Shown: piece after piece, positions 8,801 to 17,118 of the stretch
How the letters are laid out: every line of letters starts with the position of its first letter
Position numbering within the stretch: position 1 is the stretch's first letter
Origin: Paenibacillus sp. DMB5
GTDB lineage: Bacteria; Bacillota; Bacilli; Paenibacillales; Paenibacillaceae
Reading direction: 5' to 3'
Assembly: GCF_001517085.1 (NCBI RefSeq)
Contig: NZ_LRAC01000124.1
Location: 248,001 to 312,000, forward strand
Length of the DNA stretch: 64,000 nucleotides
The notes under the pieces: model-generated
Seen by the model: only the letters and a program-made list of their open reading frames with translations
The model's database searches: none
Told to the model about the DNA's origin: nothing
Position numbers and translations under genes: made by a program

Positions 8801-10183
8801 ATGGATTTATTCCGCAAAAAACCGCTGGCTGCACCCCTGAGTGACGATGCCGGCAAGCTCAGCAAAACCCTGGGAGCCCTTGATCTCACTGCCCTGGGGG
8901 TTGGTGCGATCATAGGTACCGGTATTTTTGTTATGACAGGGGTTGCTGCTGCCGAGCATGCTGGTCCCGGACTGGTGCTTTCCTTCGTGCTCGCGGGAAT
9001 CGCCTGTGTGCTGTCCGCACTTTGCTATTCCGAGTTCGCTTCCACACTTCCGGTATCCGGGAGTGCCTATGCTTACAGCTATGTTGCATTTGGAGAGCTG
9101 CTGGCCTGGATTCTCGGCTGGGATCTGGTGCTCGAGTACGGGGTCGCGGCAGCGGCGGTCAGCAGCGGCTGGTCCGGTTATTTTCAGGGGCTGCTTGACG
9201 GCTTCGGAATCCATTTGCCCACGGCGCTGTCCGGGGCTTATAATGCGGACAAAGGAACTTTTATCAACCTGCCCGCCGTGGTTATTATCCTGCTGATTTC
9301 CTATTTGCTGACCCGCGGCGTTAAAGAAACGGCACGGTTCAATGCCATTATGGTTGTGGTGAAGCTGGCTGTAGTCCTGCTGTTCATCTTTACCGGAATA
9401 TTCTATGTTAAACCGGAGAACTGGACGCCTTTTCTTCCATATGGTTTCCACGGGGTAGTGAACGGGGCGGCAACCGTATTTTTTGCCTACATCGGCTTTG
9501 ATGCCTTATCGACTGCTGCTGAGGAGGTTAAGCGCCCGCAGCGTGATTTGCCGATCGGGATTATTTCATCACTGGCCATCTGTACAGTCCTTTATATTTC
9601 AGTATCGCTTGTGCTGACCGGTATTGTGCCTTATCAGAACCTAAATGTCAGCGACCCGGTGTCCTTCGCTCTGCGGTTTGTTGATCAAAACATGATCGCT
9701 GGTCTGATCTCTGTCGGAGCCATAGCAGGGATGACTACAGTCCTGCTGGTTTTGCTGTTCGGACAGACTCGTCTGCTGTTCGCCATTTCACGGGACGGGC
9801 TGCTTCCTGAAAGTCTGGCCAAAGTTAATCCCAAAACACAGACTCCGGTGCGGAGCACCTGGATGGTCGGCGGAATCATTGCCGTGTTTACCGGCTTTGT
9901 TCCGCTTGACCGCCTGGCTGATTTGACAAGCATAGGTACGCTGTTCGCATTCCTCGTCGTTTCACTGGGAGTTATTGTGATGCGCCGTACGCATCCTGAT
10001 CTGAAGCGGGGGTTCAGAGTGCCTTGGGTACCGGTCATTCCGCTGTTAAGTGCGGCGGCCTGCGGATATTTGATGTATAATCTGGGCAGGGAAACCTGGA
10101 CCGGCTTTATCATCTGGTTGATTCTTGGACTTCTGATCTACTGGCTGTACGGATACAAGAACAGTAAACTGTATAAGAAATAA
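8801..10183 (+). CDS. APC-family amino acid permease, YfnA-like
   Basis: A 460-residue membrane protein of the cationic amino acid transporter branch of the APC superfamily, with about 12 membrane segments. The TM1 block VGAIIGTGIFVMTG and the later FFAYIGFDALSTAAEE match the Bacillus YfnA pattern. The start is the ATG at 8801, nine bases after AGGAGAG; an upstream TTG overlaps that ribosome site and is rejected. The lipoprotein gene begins only 24 bases after its stop, so the two may share an mRNA. The exact substrate is not readable. Confidence 0.85.
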   Translation: MDLFRKKPLAAPLSDDAGKLSKTLGALDLTALGVGAIIGTGIFVMTGVAAAEHAGPGLVLSFVLAGIACVLSALCYSEFASTLPVSGSAYAYSYVAFGELLAWILGWDLVLEYGVAAAAVSSGWSGYFQGLLDGFGIHLPTALSGAYNADKGTFINLPAVVIILLISYLLTRGVKETARFNAIMVVVKLAVVLLFIFTGIFYVKPENWTPFLPYGFHGVVNGAATVFFAYIGFDALSTAAEEVKRPQRDLPIGIISSLAICTVLYISVSLVLTGIVPYQNLNVSDPVSFALRFVDQNMIAGLISVGAIAGMTTVLLVLLFGQTRLLFAISRDGLLPESLAKVNPKTQTPVRSTWMVGGIIAVFTGFVPLDRLADLTSIGTLFAFLVVSLGVIVMRRTHPDLKRGFRVPWVPVIPLLSAAACGYLMYNLGRETWTGFIIWLILGLLIYWLYGYKNSKLYKK

Positions 10184-10207
10184 AGCTTTACGAAAGGAGA
10201 GAGGGCG

Positions 10208-11502
10208 TTGTCATCCATAACTGCAGGCTATAAGACGCTGAGAATGGCCGCTGCTTTTCTCTTCATCCTGCTGATTCTCTCGGCCTGCTCTTCGTCCCCG
10301 GCGCCAGTGCCTACCCTGCCGCCCCAGCCGACCGAAGCACCGGAGGAAGGGCAGACGATCACGCTGATTACACCCGGCGATGCCAAAAATGTAACCAATG
10401 AGAGCACACCGAAATATCAGATCCAGACCCGTCTGACGGATTTCCGGCTGCTGAATGAATCGGTAGGGCTTGCGTGGGGTGTGACCAAAAAGGAACTGCG
10501 GATCTACATGACCATGGACAATGGCGGAACCTGGGTAAATATCTCGCCCTCGACCAATGTCCAGTTTATGGCTAATCCGGTTTACGGTGAAGAAATCTTT
10601 TTCACTGATCCGGATAACGGCTGGATTATCCGCAGCGCCTTTGGCATGACGGAAACGGTTGTCCTGCGGACAACTGACGGCGGCCAGAGCTGGAGGGTAT
10701 CTTCTTTTCCGGATTCCAATAATGTGTCGTCAATCTATTTCAGCTCTCCTCAGTCCGGCTGGCTGATGACCTCCTGGGATGCCAATACCACGAAATCCAG
10801 CAAAGCACTTTATGCCACCAAGGATGGCGGGGCAACCTGGACCATGGTTATGCAGAATGAACAGTATAATCCGAACCTGCCGAATAATACGATTCCGATG
10901 GCCGGAATTGTGACCGGAATGATCTTTAAGAATTCGACCCACGGACTGGTTACCCTGCAGACCGGTGCGCTGCCCAAAATCTATATGACCAGCGACAGCG
11001 GTGCGACCTGGCATCCGGGGCAGGAGATCCTGGTAAATGAAGAGTGGAAAGGCTGTGACAAGGTTATTACCGGAGAACCGGAGTTTTTCGGCGGTGACAA
11101 TACAACCGGCTTCCTGCCGGCAGCCTGTCAGACAGACAAACAAAACAGCGTCTCTTATAACGGTTACTTTACTGCAAACGGGGGAGATAACTGGAGGTTT
11201 GTTGATTTTGCGCTGAATAGCCAGACTGGCATTAACCGCTATCTTCCTCCAGTGTTTATTAATGCTTCAACCGGATGGATGTTAAGCGGTAACCTGATTT
11301 ACAAGACCCTGAACCAGGGCCAGACCTGGACCCGACTGCGGCCAGCAGTGTTCTGCAATCGAAGCTTCTTGAATATCCGGAGATTGTAAAGCTTCAGTTC
11401 ATATCCGCTGATGTGGGCTGGCTGCTGATCCAGAAAGAGGAGGACCGCAGGTCTATCCTCCTGCAGACTACCAACGGCGGGATCAGCTGGCGGGTGATGT
11501 AA
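10208..11502 (+). pseudogene. BNR/YCF48-like lipoprotein, frameshifted near the C-terminus
   Basis: The protein begins at a TTG preceded by AAAGGAGAG and has a signal peptide with a lipobox (ILSAC), so it should be a membrane-anchored lipoprotein. The body carries repeated Asp-box-like blocks (TMDNGGTW, TTDGGQSW, TKDGGATW, TSDSGATW, TANGGDNW) typical of BNR or YCF48-like beta-propellers. The main frame ends at 11389, but one base lost near 11340 (CTGCGGCC where CTGCCGGCC is expected) explains this: the neighbouring frame continues as ASSVLQSKLLEYPEIVKLQF and on to TTNGGISWRVM, stopping at 11502. With the base restored the protein has about 431 residues. A sequencing error is as likely as a real lesion. 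Function unknown. Confidence 0.8.
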
Positions 11503-11527
11503 CACTTTTACGAATATTTGGTAAGAG

Positions 11528-11557
11528 GAAGGCTGCTGCGTGCAGTCTTCTTTTTTT
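11528..11557 (+). terminator. Intrinsic terminator
   Basis: GAAGGCTGC (11528-11536) pairs with GCAGTCTTC (11542-11550), followed by seven T residues. Confidence 0.85.
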
Positions 11558-11640
11558 GCCTGGAGGCTCATTTGGAAGCAAGGCTATGATACAATGGTAG
11601 GCAGATTTGTTCGCGAAATATTTACATACGGAGGAAGCTT

Positions 11641-12267
11641 ATGACTGACTATCAGAGCATTGAAACGGAAGCGGAGCTGCGCGAATTACTGGGATATCCG
11701 GGAGAGCTGGTGCAGCATAAAGTAATCGGAATCATTGATGAGCATTGCCGGCGTTTTATCGCCCAGTCTCCGATTCTCATGCTGGCTACTTCGGATCAGG
11801 AGGGACATGCCGATGTTTCGCCCAGAGGGGATGCGCCCGGATTTGTATTGGTTCTGGATGAGCACCGTCTGGTTATTCCCGAACGTCCCGGTAACCGCAG
11901 AATGGATTCGCTGATCAATCTTTTGTCCAACCCGCGGGCCGGGCTGATTTTTATGATACCGGGGCTTGAGGAAACCTTGCGGGTTAACGGGCGGGCAACG
12001 GTCATCCGGGACGAGCAGCTGCTTCGTAGTATGGAGGCTCATGGCCGAACACCGCTGGTCGGAATTATGATAGAAGTAGAGGAATGCTACACCCATTGTG
12101 CAAAAGCGTTCAAGCGTTCCCGCCTGTGGAATCCGGAATCCTGGCCTGCCAAGGAGAGTCTGCCTGACATTCCGGAAATGATAGCGGATCATGTAAAGCT
12201 GCCTGGCATCGGTGCGGAACAGGTGAAGACCTCATTACACGAGAGCTATACTAAACGGTTATATTAG
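11641..12267 (+). CDS. PPOX-class FMN-dependent flavoprotein (MSMEG_1061-like)
   Basis: A 208-residue protein of the pyridoxamine 5'-phosphate oxidase-like split-barrel superfamily. The block LMLATSDQEGHADVSPRGD, followed by RRMDSLINLLSNP and LRVNGRATV, resembles the MSMEG_1061 group of FMN- or F420-binding proteins. The reaction is unknown; such proteins are cytoplasmic dimers that reduce or oxidise small molecules. GGAGG precedes the ATG. It is monocistronic. Confidence 0.8.
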   Translation: MTDYQSIETEAELRELLGYPGELVQHKVIGIIDEHCRRFIAQSPILMLATSDQEGHADVSPRGDAPGFVLVLDEHRLVIPERPGNRRMDSLINLLSNPRAGLIFMIPGLEETLRVNGRATVIRDEQLLRSMEAHGRTPLVGIMIEVEECYTHCAKAFKRSRLWNPESWPAKESLPDIPEMIADHVKLPGIGAEQVKTSLHESYTKRLY

Positions 12268-12322
12268 ATGAGGCTTTGTCTAAAAAATGAACAAAATCAC
12301 GTATTTTAAATTTTCCTTAAAA

Positions 12323-12367
12323 ATGTGAAAAAAATCACATGACAAACAATAATGCTTGTGATATATT
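12323..12367 (+). promoter_or_regulatory. FNR/CRP-type operator with matching -10 element
   Basis: TGTGA-N6-TCACA at 12324-12339 is a perfect palindrome, extended to ATGTGA/TCACAT. A TATATT at 12362-12367 would put the palindrome centre near -42, the position of class II FNR/CRP activation. B. subtilis Fnr recognises TGTGA-N6-TCACA-type sites under oxygen limitation. The match is seen; activation by FNR is inference. Confidence 0.7.
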
Positions 12368-12429
12368 TAACACATAGAAAACAAGTTCATTTTTTCACAA
12401 ACTTTCATCCACGAATAGGAGAGATTATA

Positions 12430-12606
12430 ATGAAAACTTTTGAAACGGATTATGTGACTAGAAACCTTCTGCAATTGTGCTATAACTGCGATGACGCTCA
12501 CCTGTGTGAAACAGAAGAACAATGCAGAGCTTGCTGGGCTGAGAACGGCATGATGCCGGCTGAAGAGAATGAAACCAAACAATTTCTTGATCTCGTACAT
12601 GCATAA
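12430..12606 (+). CDS. Small cysteine-rich protein
   Basis: A 58-residue acidic protein with five cysteines within 19 residues: Cys17, Cys20, Cys26, Cys32 and Cys35 (CYNC, then C26, then CRAC). Two CxxC pairs framing a fifth Cys suggest a metal or Fe-S site or redox switch, but no family is recognised. The ATG follows AGGAGA at eight bases. It has its own FNR/CRP-type promoter and its own terminator, so it is a single-gene unit probably expressed when oxygen is low. An upstream in-frame ATG at 12352 lies before the inferred transcription start and is rejected. Confidence 0.75.
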   Translation: MKTFETDYVTRNLLQLCYNCDDAHLCETEEQCRACWAENGMMPAEENETKQFLDLVHA

Positions 12607-12631
12607 TAGAATAGAGAAGCAATACACTCTC

Positions 12632-12677
12632 AAAGACCACATACGTTCTCATAACTGAGGACAGAGTGGTCTTTTTT
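12632..12677 (+). terminator. Intrinsic terminator
   Basis: AAAGACCAC (12632-12640) pairs with GTGGTCTTT (12666-12674), within a T run. Confidence 0.8.
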
Positions 12678-12806
12678 GCTGTTTGGACCAGGACAATTGT
12701 GTTTTTTGTGATGCTGTAATGACAGGATGAGGCATATACATGTACAGAAGCATCCGGCAGGCACGCCGGAAGCGGCAAGTACTTGGGGAATAAGGGGGAA
12801 TAAGTC

Positions 12807-13205
12807 ATGGGAATGGGCTCGGATCCTTCTTGGATGTTCGATCTTACCGGGACGGTAATACCGATCTTCCTTCTGGTTATGATTGGAATAGTCGCGGTAT
12901 CTGCAGGCAGAGGCTTGTTTCAGTGGAGCCGGAACAACAGCTCTCCCCTGCTCACTATCCCCGCCCGTATTGTCAGTAAACGCAGTGAAGTCCGCCAGCA
13001 GCAGCTGCAGGATGACAGCCAGTCCAGCCGGACCAGCACGACTTATTATCTGACTTATGAGCTGCAGGACGGGAAACGGATGGAGTTTAAGGTAGACGGC
13101 AGTGAATTCGGCATGAGCGCAGAAGGGGACAGAGGTCTGTTAACCTATCAGGGAACCCGGTACCATGGTTTTCAGCGCCATCCACATTACTCGACTGCGG
13201 AGTAA
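12807..13205 (+). CDS. DUF2500-family membrane-anchored protein
   Basis: A 132-residue protein with one N-terminal membrane segment (about residues 15-35) and a soluble C-terminal part of mostly beta structure (ARIVSKRSEVR, TYYLTYELQDGKRMEF, GLLTYQGTRYHGF) that matches the DUF2500 pattern. The function of the family is unknown. Monocistronic. Confidence 0.8.
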   Translation: MGMGSDPSWMFDLTGTVIPIFLLVMIGIVAVSAGRGLFQWSRNNSSPLLTIPARIVSKRSEVRQQQLQDDSQSSRTSTTYYLTYELQDGKRMEFKVDGSEFGMSAEGDRGLLTYQGTRYHGFQRHPHYSTAE

Positions 13206-13283
13206 GTATGGATCGTAATAATGAGTATAGGCAAATGTTAATCCTGCACCGTGTTTACTATATAACAGAATTTGCTGTACAAT

Positions 13284-13314
13284 CCCCTTGTTTCCACTCC
13301 CGGAACAGGGGGAT
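13284..13314 (+). terminator. Terminator-like hairpin
   Basis: TCCCCTTGTTTCC pairs imperfectly with GGAACAGGGGGA; an AT-rich stretch follows. It probably ends the DUF2500 transcript. Confidence 0.5.
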
Positions 13315-13359
13315 ATTTATATTATGCGCAATTTACAAATACAAGGAGGAGATGTGTTA

Positions 13360-14114
13360 ATGACATATGCAGATAAAACCGTTATTGTCACCGGCGCGGC
13401 CGGGGGATCGGCAGAGCGGTTGCAGCGGCTTACGCGGCTGAAGGAGCAACGGTAGTGGTGGCTGAGCTGGATGCTGCTCTAGGCCAAGCGGCCGCTGAGG
13501 AAATCACTGCAGCAGGCGGTCATGCTGAATTTGTGCCCTGTGATGTCAGCAGGGAAGAGGATATTGTAGCGCTGGTTGCCCATACGGTGTTCAAGTTCGG
13601 GACCGTTGATATTCTAATTAATAATGCAGGTATTGCCAATCCGCATTCTGCCGGATTCTATGAGCTGTCCGCCGATGAATGGGACAAGGTGCTGAATACA
13701 AATGCCCGCAGCGTCTTTCTTGCGACCCGGGAAGCAGCCAAATTCATGAGGATGAATCCTGACGGCGGGGCTGTCGTCAATCTGTCCTCTACACGCTCGC
13801 TGATGTCTGAGCCGAATACAGAAGCTTATGCGGCTTCCAAGGGAGCTATCTCGGCATTGACGCATGCTATGGCTGTTACTTTAGGTGAGGACGGAATTAC
13901 AGTGAACTGTATCAGTCCGGGATGGATTGAGACAGGTGATTACAAGGAGCTGCGTCCGGTTGATCATAAGCAGCATCCGGTCGGCCGGGTAGGCAGACCT
14001 GAGGATATCGCCCGGGCATGTCTGTATCTTACAGAGCCTGAGAATAACTTCATCACTGGTGCACAGCTGGTGATTGACGGCGGAATGACCCGCAAAATGA
14101 TCTATGAGCCTTGA
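13360..14114 (+). pseudogene. Short-chain dehydrogenase/reductase, frameshifted near the N-terminus
   Basis: AAGGAGGAG precedes an ATG at 13360 that opens with MTYADKTVIVTGAAGG, the start of the cofactor-binding glycine motif of a classical SDR. The frame then breaks: GGCCGGGGGATC holds five G where six (GGG GGG ATC, giving GGIGRAV) are expected at 13402-13406. From there the protein continues in the next frame with NNAG, the YAASKGA catalytic Tyr-Lys pair and ITGAQLVIDGG. With one G restored the enzyme would be about 251 residues, the usual SDR length. A homopolymer miscount is the simplest explanation. It is an NAD(P)-dependent oxidoreductase of unknown substrate. Confidence 0.82.
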
Positions 14115-14155
14115 TATGCTGTAACGGTACGGCGGAAAGAAATTAGGCTCTGACT

Positions 14156-14184
14156 GTCACCTCTTGGGCGGATGCACATACAAT
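14156..14184 (+). promoter_or_regulatory. Possible sigma-E promoter for cwlJ
   Basis: CATACAAT at 14177-14184 matches the sigma-E -10 consensus, with GTCACCT 14 bases upstream as a partial -35. cwlJ is sigma-E controlled in B. subtilis, which makes this plausible. The rest of 14115-14303 shows nothing else I can name. Confidence 0.5.
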
Positions 14185-14303
14185 ACAGCGAGCAGTACAG
14201 AAAAGTGGAGACTTGCGCAGCGGGTCATGACTGCAGACCGGTATAGAAAGTTGCGGGCCGCAGAGCCTGACCTTAGCTCGGCAAGTGCAAAGAGGAGGAT
14301 AGC

Positions 14304-14726
14304 ATGGCCGTCATCAAAACAAATTCGGAAGATGTGAGGGTGCTGGCACGGCTGATGAGGGCGGAAGCGGAGGAGGATGGGGATTCCGGCATGCTCATGG
14401 TCGGCAATGTTGGTGTGAACCGGATTCTCGGAAATTGTCTGGACTTCAAAAACATCCGGAATGTGAATGATATGGTGTATCAGAGTCCGGGCGGCTTCGA
14501 GGCCCCGCAGAAGAGCTACTTTTACCAGCGGGCCAGAGAGTCAGACATCAGGCTGGCTAAGCGGGTTATAGCTGGTGAAAGAATCAGGCCTGCTACTAAC
14601 GCACTTTGGTTCTTCCGTCCTGTCGGCGCCTGTCCGGCGCAGTGGTATAACCAGCAGAATACCGGACGTTATAAGGCCCATTGCTTCTTTACCCCGACTG
14701 CTGAGGATTGCCCGGCTGTATTTTAG
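14304..14726 (+). CDS. cwlJ: Spore cortex-lytic hydrolase CwlJ
   Basis: A 140-residue cell wall hydrolase (Hydrolase_2/SleB catalytic fold), close to the 142 residues of B. subtilis CwlJ. The family blocks ARLMRAEAEEDG (with the catalytic Glu), MVGNVGVNRI, the short GGFEAPQKSYFY segment and RPATNALWFFRP are visible. There is no signal peptide or peptidoglycan-binding domain, which distinguishes CwlJ from SleB. CwlJ sits in the inner spore coat and degrades cortex peptidoglycan during germination, notably in response to Ca-dipicolinate. gerQ, needed for its localisation, follows directly. GAGGAGG precedes the ATG. Confidence 0.93.
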   Translation: MAVIKTNSEDVRVLARLMRAEAEEDGDSGMLMVGNVGVNRILGNCLDFKNIRNVNDMVYQSPGGFEAPQKSYFYQRARESDIRLAKRVIAGERIRPATNALWFFRPVGACPAQWYNQQNTGRYKAHCFFTPTAEDCPAVF

Positions 14727-14740
14727 GCATCACGGGCTGC

Positions 14741-14787
14741 AGGAGACAGCTTGGCTGAACGAATACGGATTGCCGAAGCTGTCTCCT
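14741..14787 (+). terminator. Strong hairpin between cwlJ and gerQ
   Basis: AGGAGACAGCTT (14741-14752) pairs perfectly with AAGCTGTCTCCT (14776-14787), with GGC/GCC inside. No T run follows, so it may be an mRNA-stabilising or attenuating element rather than a full terminator. Confidence 0.5.
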
Positions 14788-14820
14788 TGAGCCAACATTT
14801 ACTTAGGAGGTTTTTTACAA

Positions 14821-15318
14821 ATGATTAGTCAACCTTACCGTCCCGTTACTTATATGATCGGCAGCAATCCTTCGGGCAGCATGATGCCGATGGGTTCAAT
14901 GCAGCCTGCAGGAACTATGGCCCCTGTGAGCACTATGCCCCCTATGAGCACCATGCCCCCAGTGAGCACCATGCCCCCTCAGGTTACAAGCGGAAGCCCG
15001 ATGACTCCTACCGGAGCAGTAGTGCCTACAACCGCGCCAGTCTTTGAGCAATCCTATATCGAGAATATTTTCCGGCTGAACCTTGGCAAGATCGGAACGT
15101 TCTACTACACATACGAAAACAATAAAGAATGGAATGCCAAAGTTTACAAAGGCGTGCTGGAAGCTGCCGGCCGCGATCATATCATCATCAGTGATCCGGT
15201 TACCGGACAGCGCACTGTGCTGCTGATGATCTATTTCGACTATGCAACCTTTGATGAGCCGCTCGTTTACCAGTATCCGGGTGTTATCGGCAATCCGCCT
15301 ACGCGTAACTGCCGCTAA
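14821..15318 (+). CDS. gerQ: Spore coat protein GerQ
   Basis: A 165-residue inner coat protein. The conserved C-terminal GerQ domain runs from about residue 75 (FEQSYIENIFRLNLGK, then GTFYYTYENN, DHIIISDPVTGQRTVL, IYFDYATFDEPLVY). The N-terminal part is low-complexity and rich in Met, Pro, Ser and Thr. In B. subtilis GerQ is cross-linked by transglutaminase and is required to place CwlJ in the coat; its position directly after cwlJ supports that partnership here. TTAGGAGG precedes the ATG. Confidence 0.93.
   Translation: MISQPYRPVTYMIGSNPSGSMMPMGSMQPAGTMAPVSTMPPMSTMPPVSTMPPQVTSGSPMTPTGAVVPTTAPVFEQSYIENIFRLNLGKIGTFYYTYENNKEWNAKVYKGVLEAAGRDHIIISDPVTGQRTVLLMIYFDYATFDEPLVYQYPGVIGNPPTRNCR
14926..14979 (+). 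repeat. Three tandem 18-base repeats inside gerQ
   Basis: Three 18-base units (14926-14943, 14944-14961, 14962-14979), differing at a few bases, encode (V/M)STMPP three times in the flexible N-terminal part of GerQ. Copy number probably varies among strains. Confidence 0.85.
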
Positions 15319-15345
15319 ATCTCGAATCTCATTATTCATACGGAA

Positions 15346-15380
15346 GGCAGATCCCCGGCGGCGGGGACTGTCTTTCTTTA
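15346..15380 (+). terminator. Terminator after gerQ
   Basis: GGCAGATCCCCG pairs with CGGGGACTGTC (one bulge), followed by TCTTTCTTT. Confidence 0.6.
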
Positions 15381-15528
15381 TGTTTTCTAGTACCATAGAT
15401 GACGGATTGGCAACGAAATCATATTTTTACACTAATAATACCTGTTTTTGTGCTGCGGATAATACTATAATACAGTATATCTTTAACATTCGTGATTGTA
15501 GTCGGGAGATGAAGACATTGGGAAATTG

Positions 15529-15633
15529 ATGATGAAAGGAACAGCTGAAATGACGCAGGCTGATACTCTGAACAAACGAAGGAGGTGGGCCTATCCGCCG
15601 AACAAGGACTCGGTGGGTAGGAGGATAATTTGA
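15529..15633 (+). CDS. Possible 34-residue leader ORF upstream of the CNNM-type gene
   Basis: An ATG at 15529 (or 15532) opens a 34-codon frame whose TGA (15631-15633) overlaps the TTG start of the next gene. The peptide includes the Arg- and Pro-rich stretch KRRRWAYPPN. Its own ribosome site is weak. If translated, the ribosome would disrupt the hairpin at 15590-15621 and could couple or regulate translation of the downstream gene. This is inference; it may be chance. Confidence 0.35.
   Translation: MMKGTAEMTQADTLNKRRRWAYPPNKDSVGRRII
15590..15621 (+). promoter_or_regulatory. Hairpin overlapping the ribosome site of the CNNM-type gene
   Basis: CCTATCCGCCGA (15590-15601) can pair over 12 positions, including two wobbles, with TCGGTGGGTAGG (15610-15621). 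The 3' arm covers the first bases of the AGGAGG at 15619-15624 that serves the TTG start at 15630. I could not match this leader to a known riboswitch class. Confidence 0.5.
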
Positions 15634-16946
15634 GTGACCCTTTACCCGGTATATTACATGTAGGTCTCATTATTTTGCTTGTGCTGTTTAACGGCTTTTT
15701 TGTTTCGGTTGAATATGCAATGGTCAAGGTACGCAGCGGCCGCATTGAATCGCTGATTGAAGAAGGCAGCAAAAGAGCGCTCGCAGCTAAAAACATCGTG
15801 CACAATCTGGACGCTTATCTGTCTGCCTGCCAGCTTGGCATCACACTTGCCTCGCTAGCCCTGGGCTGGCTTGGAGAGCCGGCTGTTGCTACGATTGTTG
15901 GGCCGCTTGTAACAGGCTTAGGCTTTGGCGATGCAGCCGTTTATGTAATTTCACTTATTATTGCTTTTATGTTTATTACGGTTCTGCATATTGTCCTCGG
16001 TGAGCTCGCCCCGAAGACGATTGCGGTGAACAAGGCGGAGGCGGTACTTCTGCTAACCTCCGGGGTCATGAATGTCTTTTACCGGATCATGTATCCATTT
16101 ATCTGGATCGTGAACGGATTGGCCCGGGGACTGCTGCGTATCTTCCGCCTGTCACCGGCTTCGGAGCTGGCTACGGCGCACACCGAGGAAGAGATCCGCA
16201 TCATTATGCAGGAGAGCAATAAGAGCGGGCTCATCGATAATACCGAAATGACCCTTGTAGACAATATTTTTGAATTTGCCGATACCATGGCACGGGAAAT
16301 TATGATCCCCCGGACCGAAATGATCTGCCTGAACAGCCATCTTCCGGTTGAGGAGAACCTGGAAATTGCCTTTGACGGCATGAGAACACGGTATCCGGTC
16401 TGTGACGGCGATAAGGATCATATCCTTGGATTCATTCATATCAAAGATCTGATCCGGGACAATACGCCTAACTATTCCGACTTGATACGTCCTATCCTAA
16501 CGGTTCCGGAGTCCATCCAGATTAGCGCCCTTCTGAAGGTGATGCAGCGGGCAAAGACGCAGATCGCGGTTCTGATTGATGAGTATGGCGGAACCTCCGG
16601 TATGGTAACCCTTGAAGACATCATGGAAGAGATTGTCGGGGAAATACAGGATGAATTTGACGAAGAGCGTCCCGGCATCGAGAAGCTGGGGGAGGATGAA
16701 TACTCCATTGATGGTCTCATGCTGATTGAAGAAATCAATGATTTGCTGGGACTTCATATGGAGACCGATGACTATGATACAGTCGGAGGCTGGATGTATT
16801 CCAAGCTTGAGGTCAATCCTCCGCAAAAAGGCCAGAGCGTCGAGTTTGGCAGCCATCTGTTTGTCGTGGAGGAAACCGAGAACAAACGTATTTCCCGGAT
16901 CAAGCTGCTGAAGCTGCAGGTTCTGTCCGAGGAAGCAGGAGCTTAA
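15630..16946 (+). CDS. CNNM/CorC (hemolysin-family) membrane protein
   Basis: A 438-residue protein of the CNNM/CorC type, long annotated as hemolysin but linked to Mg2+ homeostasis or efflux. An N-terminal DUF21 transmembrane domain (about 1-195; SACQLGITLASLALGWLGEP and HIVLGELAPKTIAVNKAE are hallmark blocks) is followed by a CBS pair (about 215-335; IMIPRTEMICL, GFIHIKDLI, IDEYGGTSGMVTLED) and the C-terminal CorC_HlyC domain. The TTG start is chosen because AGGAGG lies five bases upstream. A paralogue is encoded at 51232-52548 on the other strand. Upstream leader features suggest translational control. Confidence 0.87.
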   Translation: MSDPLPGILHVGLIILLVLFNGFFVSVEYAMVKVRSGRIESLIEEGSKRALAAKNIVHNLDAYLSACQLGITLASLALGWLGEPAVATIVGPLVTGLGFGDAAVYVISLIIAFMFITVLHIVLGELAPKTIAVNKAEAVLLLTSGVMNVFYRIMYPFIWIVNGLARGLLRIFRLSPASELATAHTEEEIRIIMQESNKSGLIDNTEMTLVDNIFEFADTMAREIMIPRTEMICLNSHLPVEENLEIAFDGMRTRYPVCDGDKDHILGFIHIKDLIRDNTPNYSDLIRPILTVPESIQISALLKVMQRAKTQIAVLIDEYGGTSGMVTLEDIMEEIVGEIQDEFDEERPGIEKLGEDEYSIDGLMLIEEINDLLGLHMETDDYDTVGGWMYSKLEVNPPQKGQSVEFGSHLFVVEETENKRISRIKLLKLQVLSEEAGA

Positions 16947-16959
16947 TTCTAGTGTTATG

Positions 16960-16997
16960 AGGCATGGTGCATAATTTGTGCGCTATGCCTTTTTTTG
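16960..16997 (+). terminator. Intrinsic terminator
   Basis: AGGCAT (16960-16965) with the inner TGCA pairs with TGCGCTATGCCT, followed by seven T residues. Confidence 0.8.
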
Positions 16998-17118
16998 TCT
17001 GTAAAAATCCTTTCGGGTGTAAGAATATACCATTATTTAGCCGATTCGTGCTGTTTCTTGGAGGGTATAAGTAGTGTAAATACATTAGTTATATTCAGTA
17101 AAGAAAGGAGAGGAGCGC

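Noticed and set aside
15481..15629. Known Mg2+ (M-box) or Mn2+ (yybP-ykoY) riboswitch before the CNNM gene
   Set aside because: The conserved core blocks of both classes are not found; only a simple hairpin and short ORF are supported.
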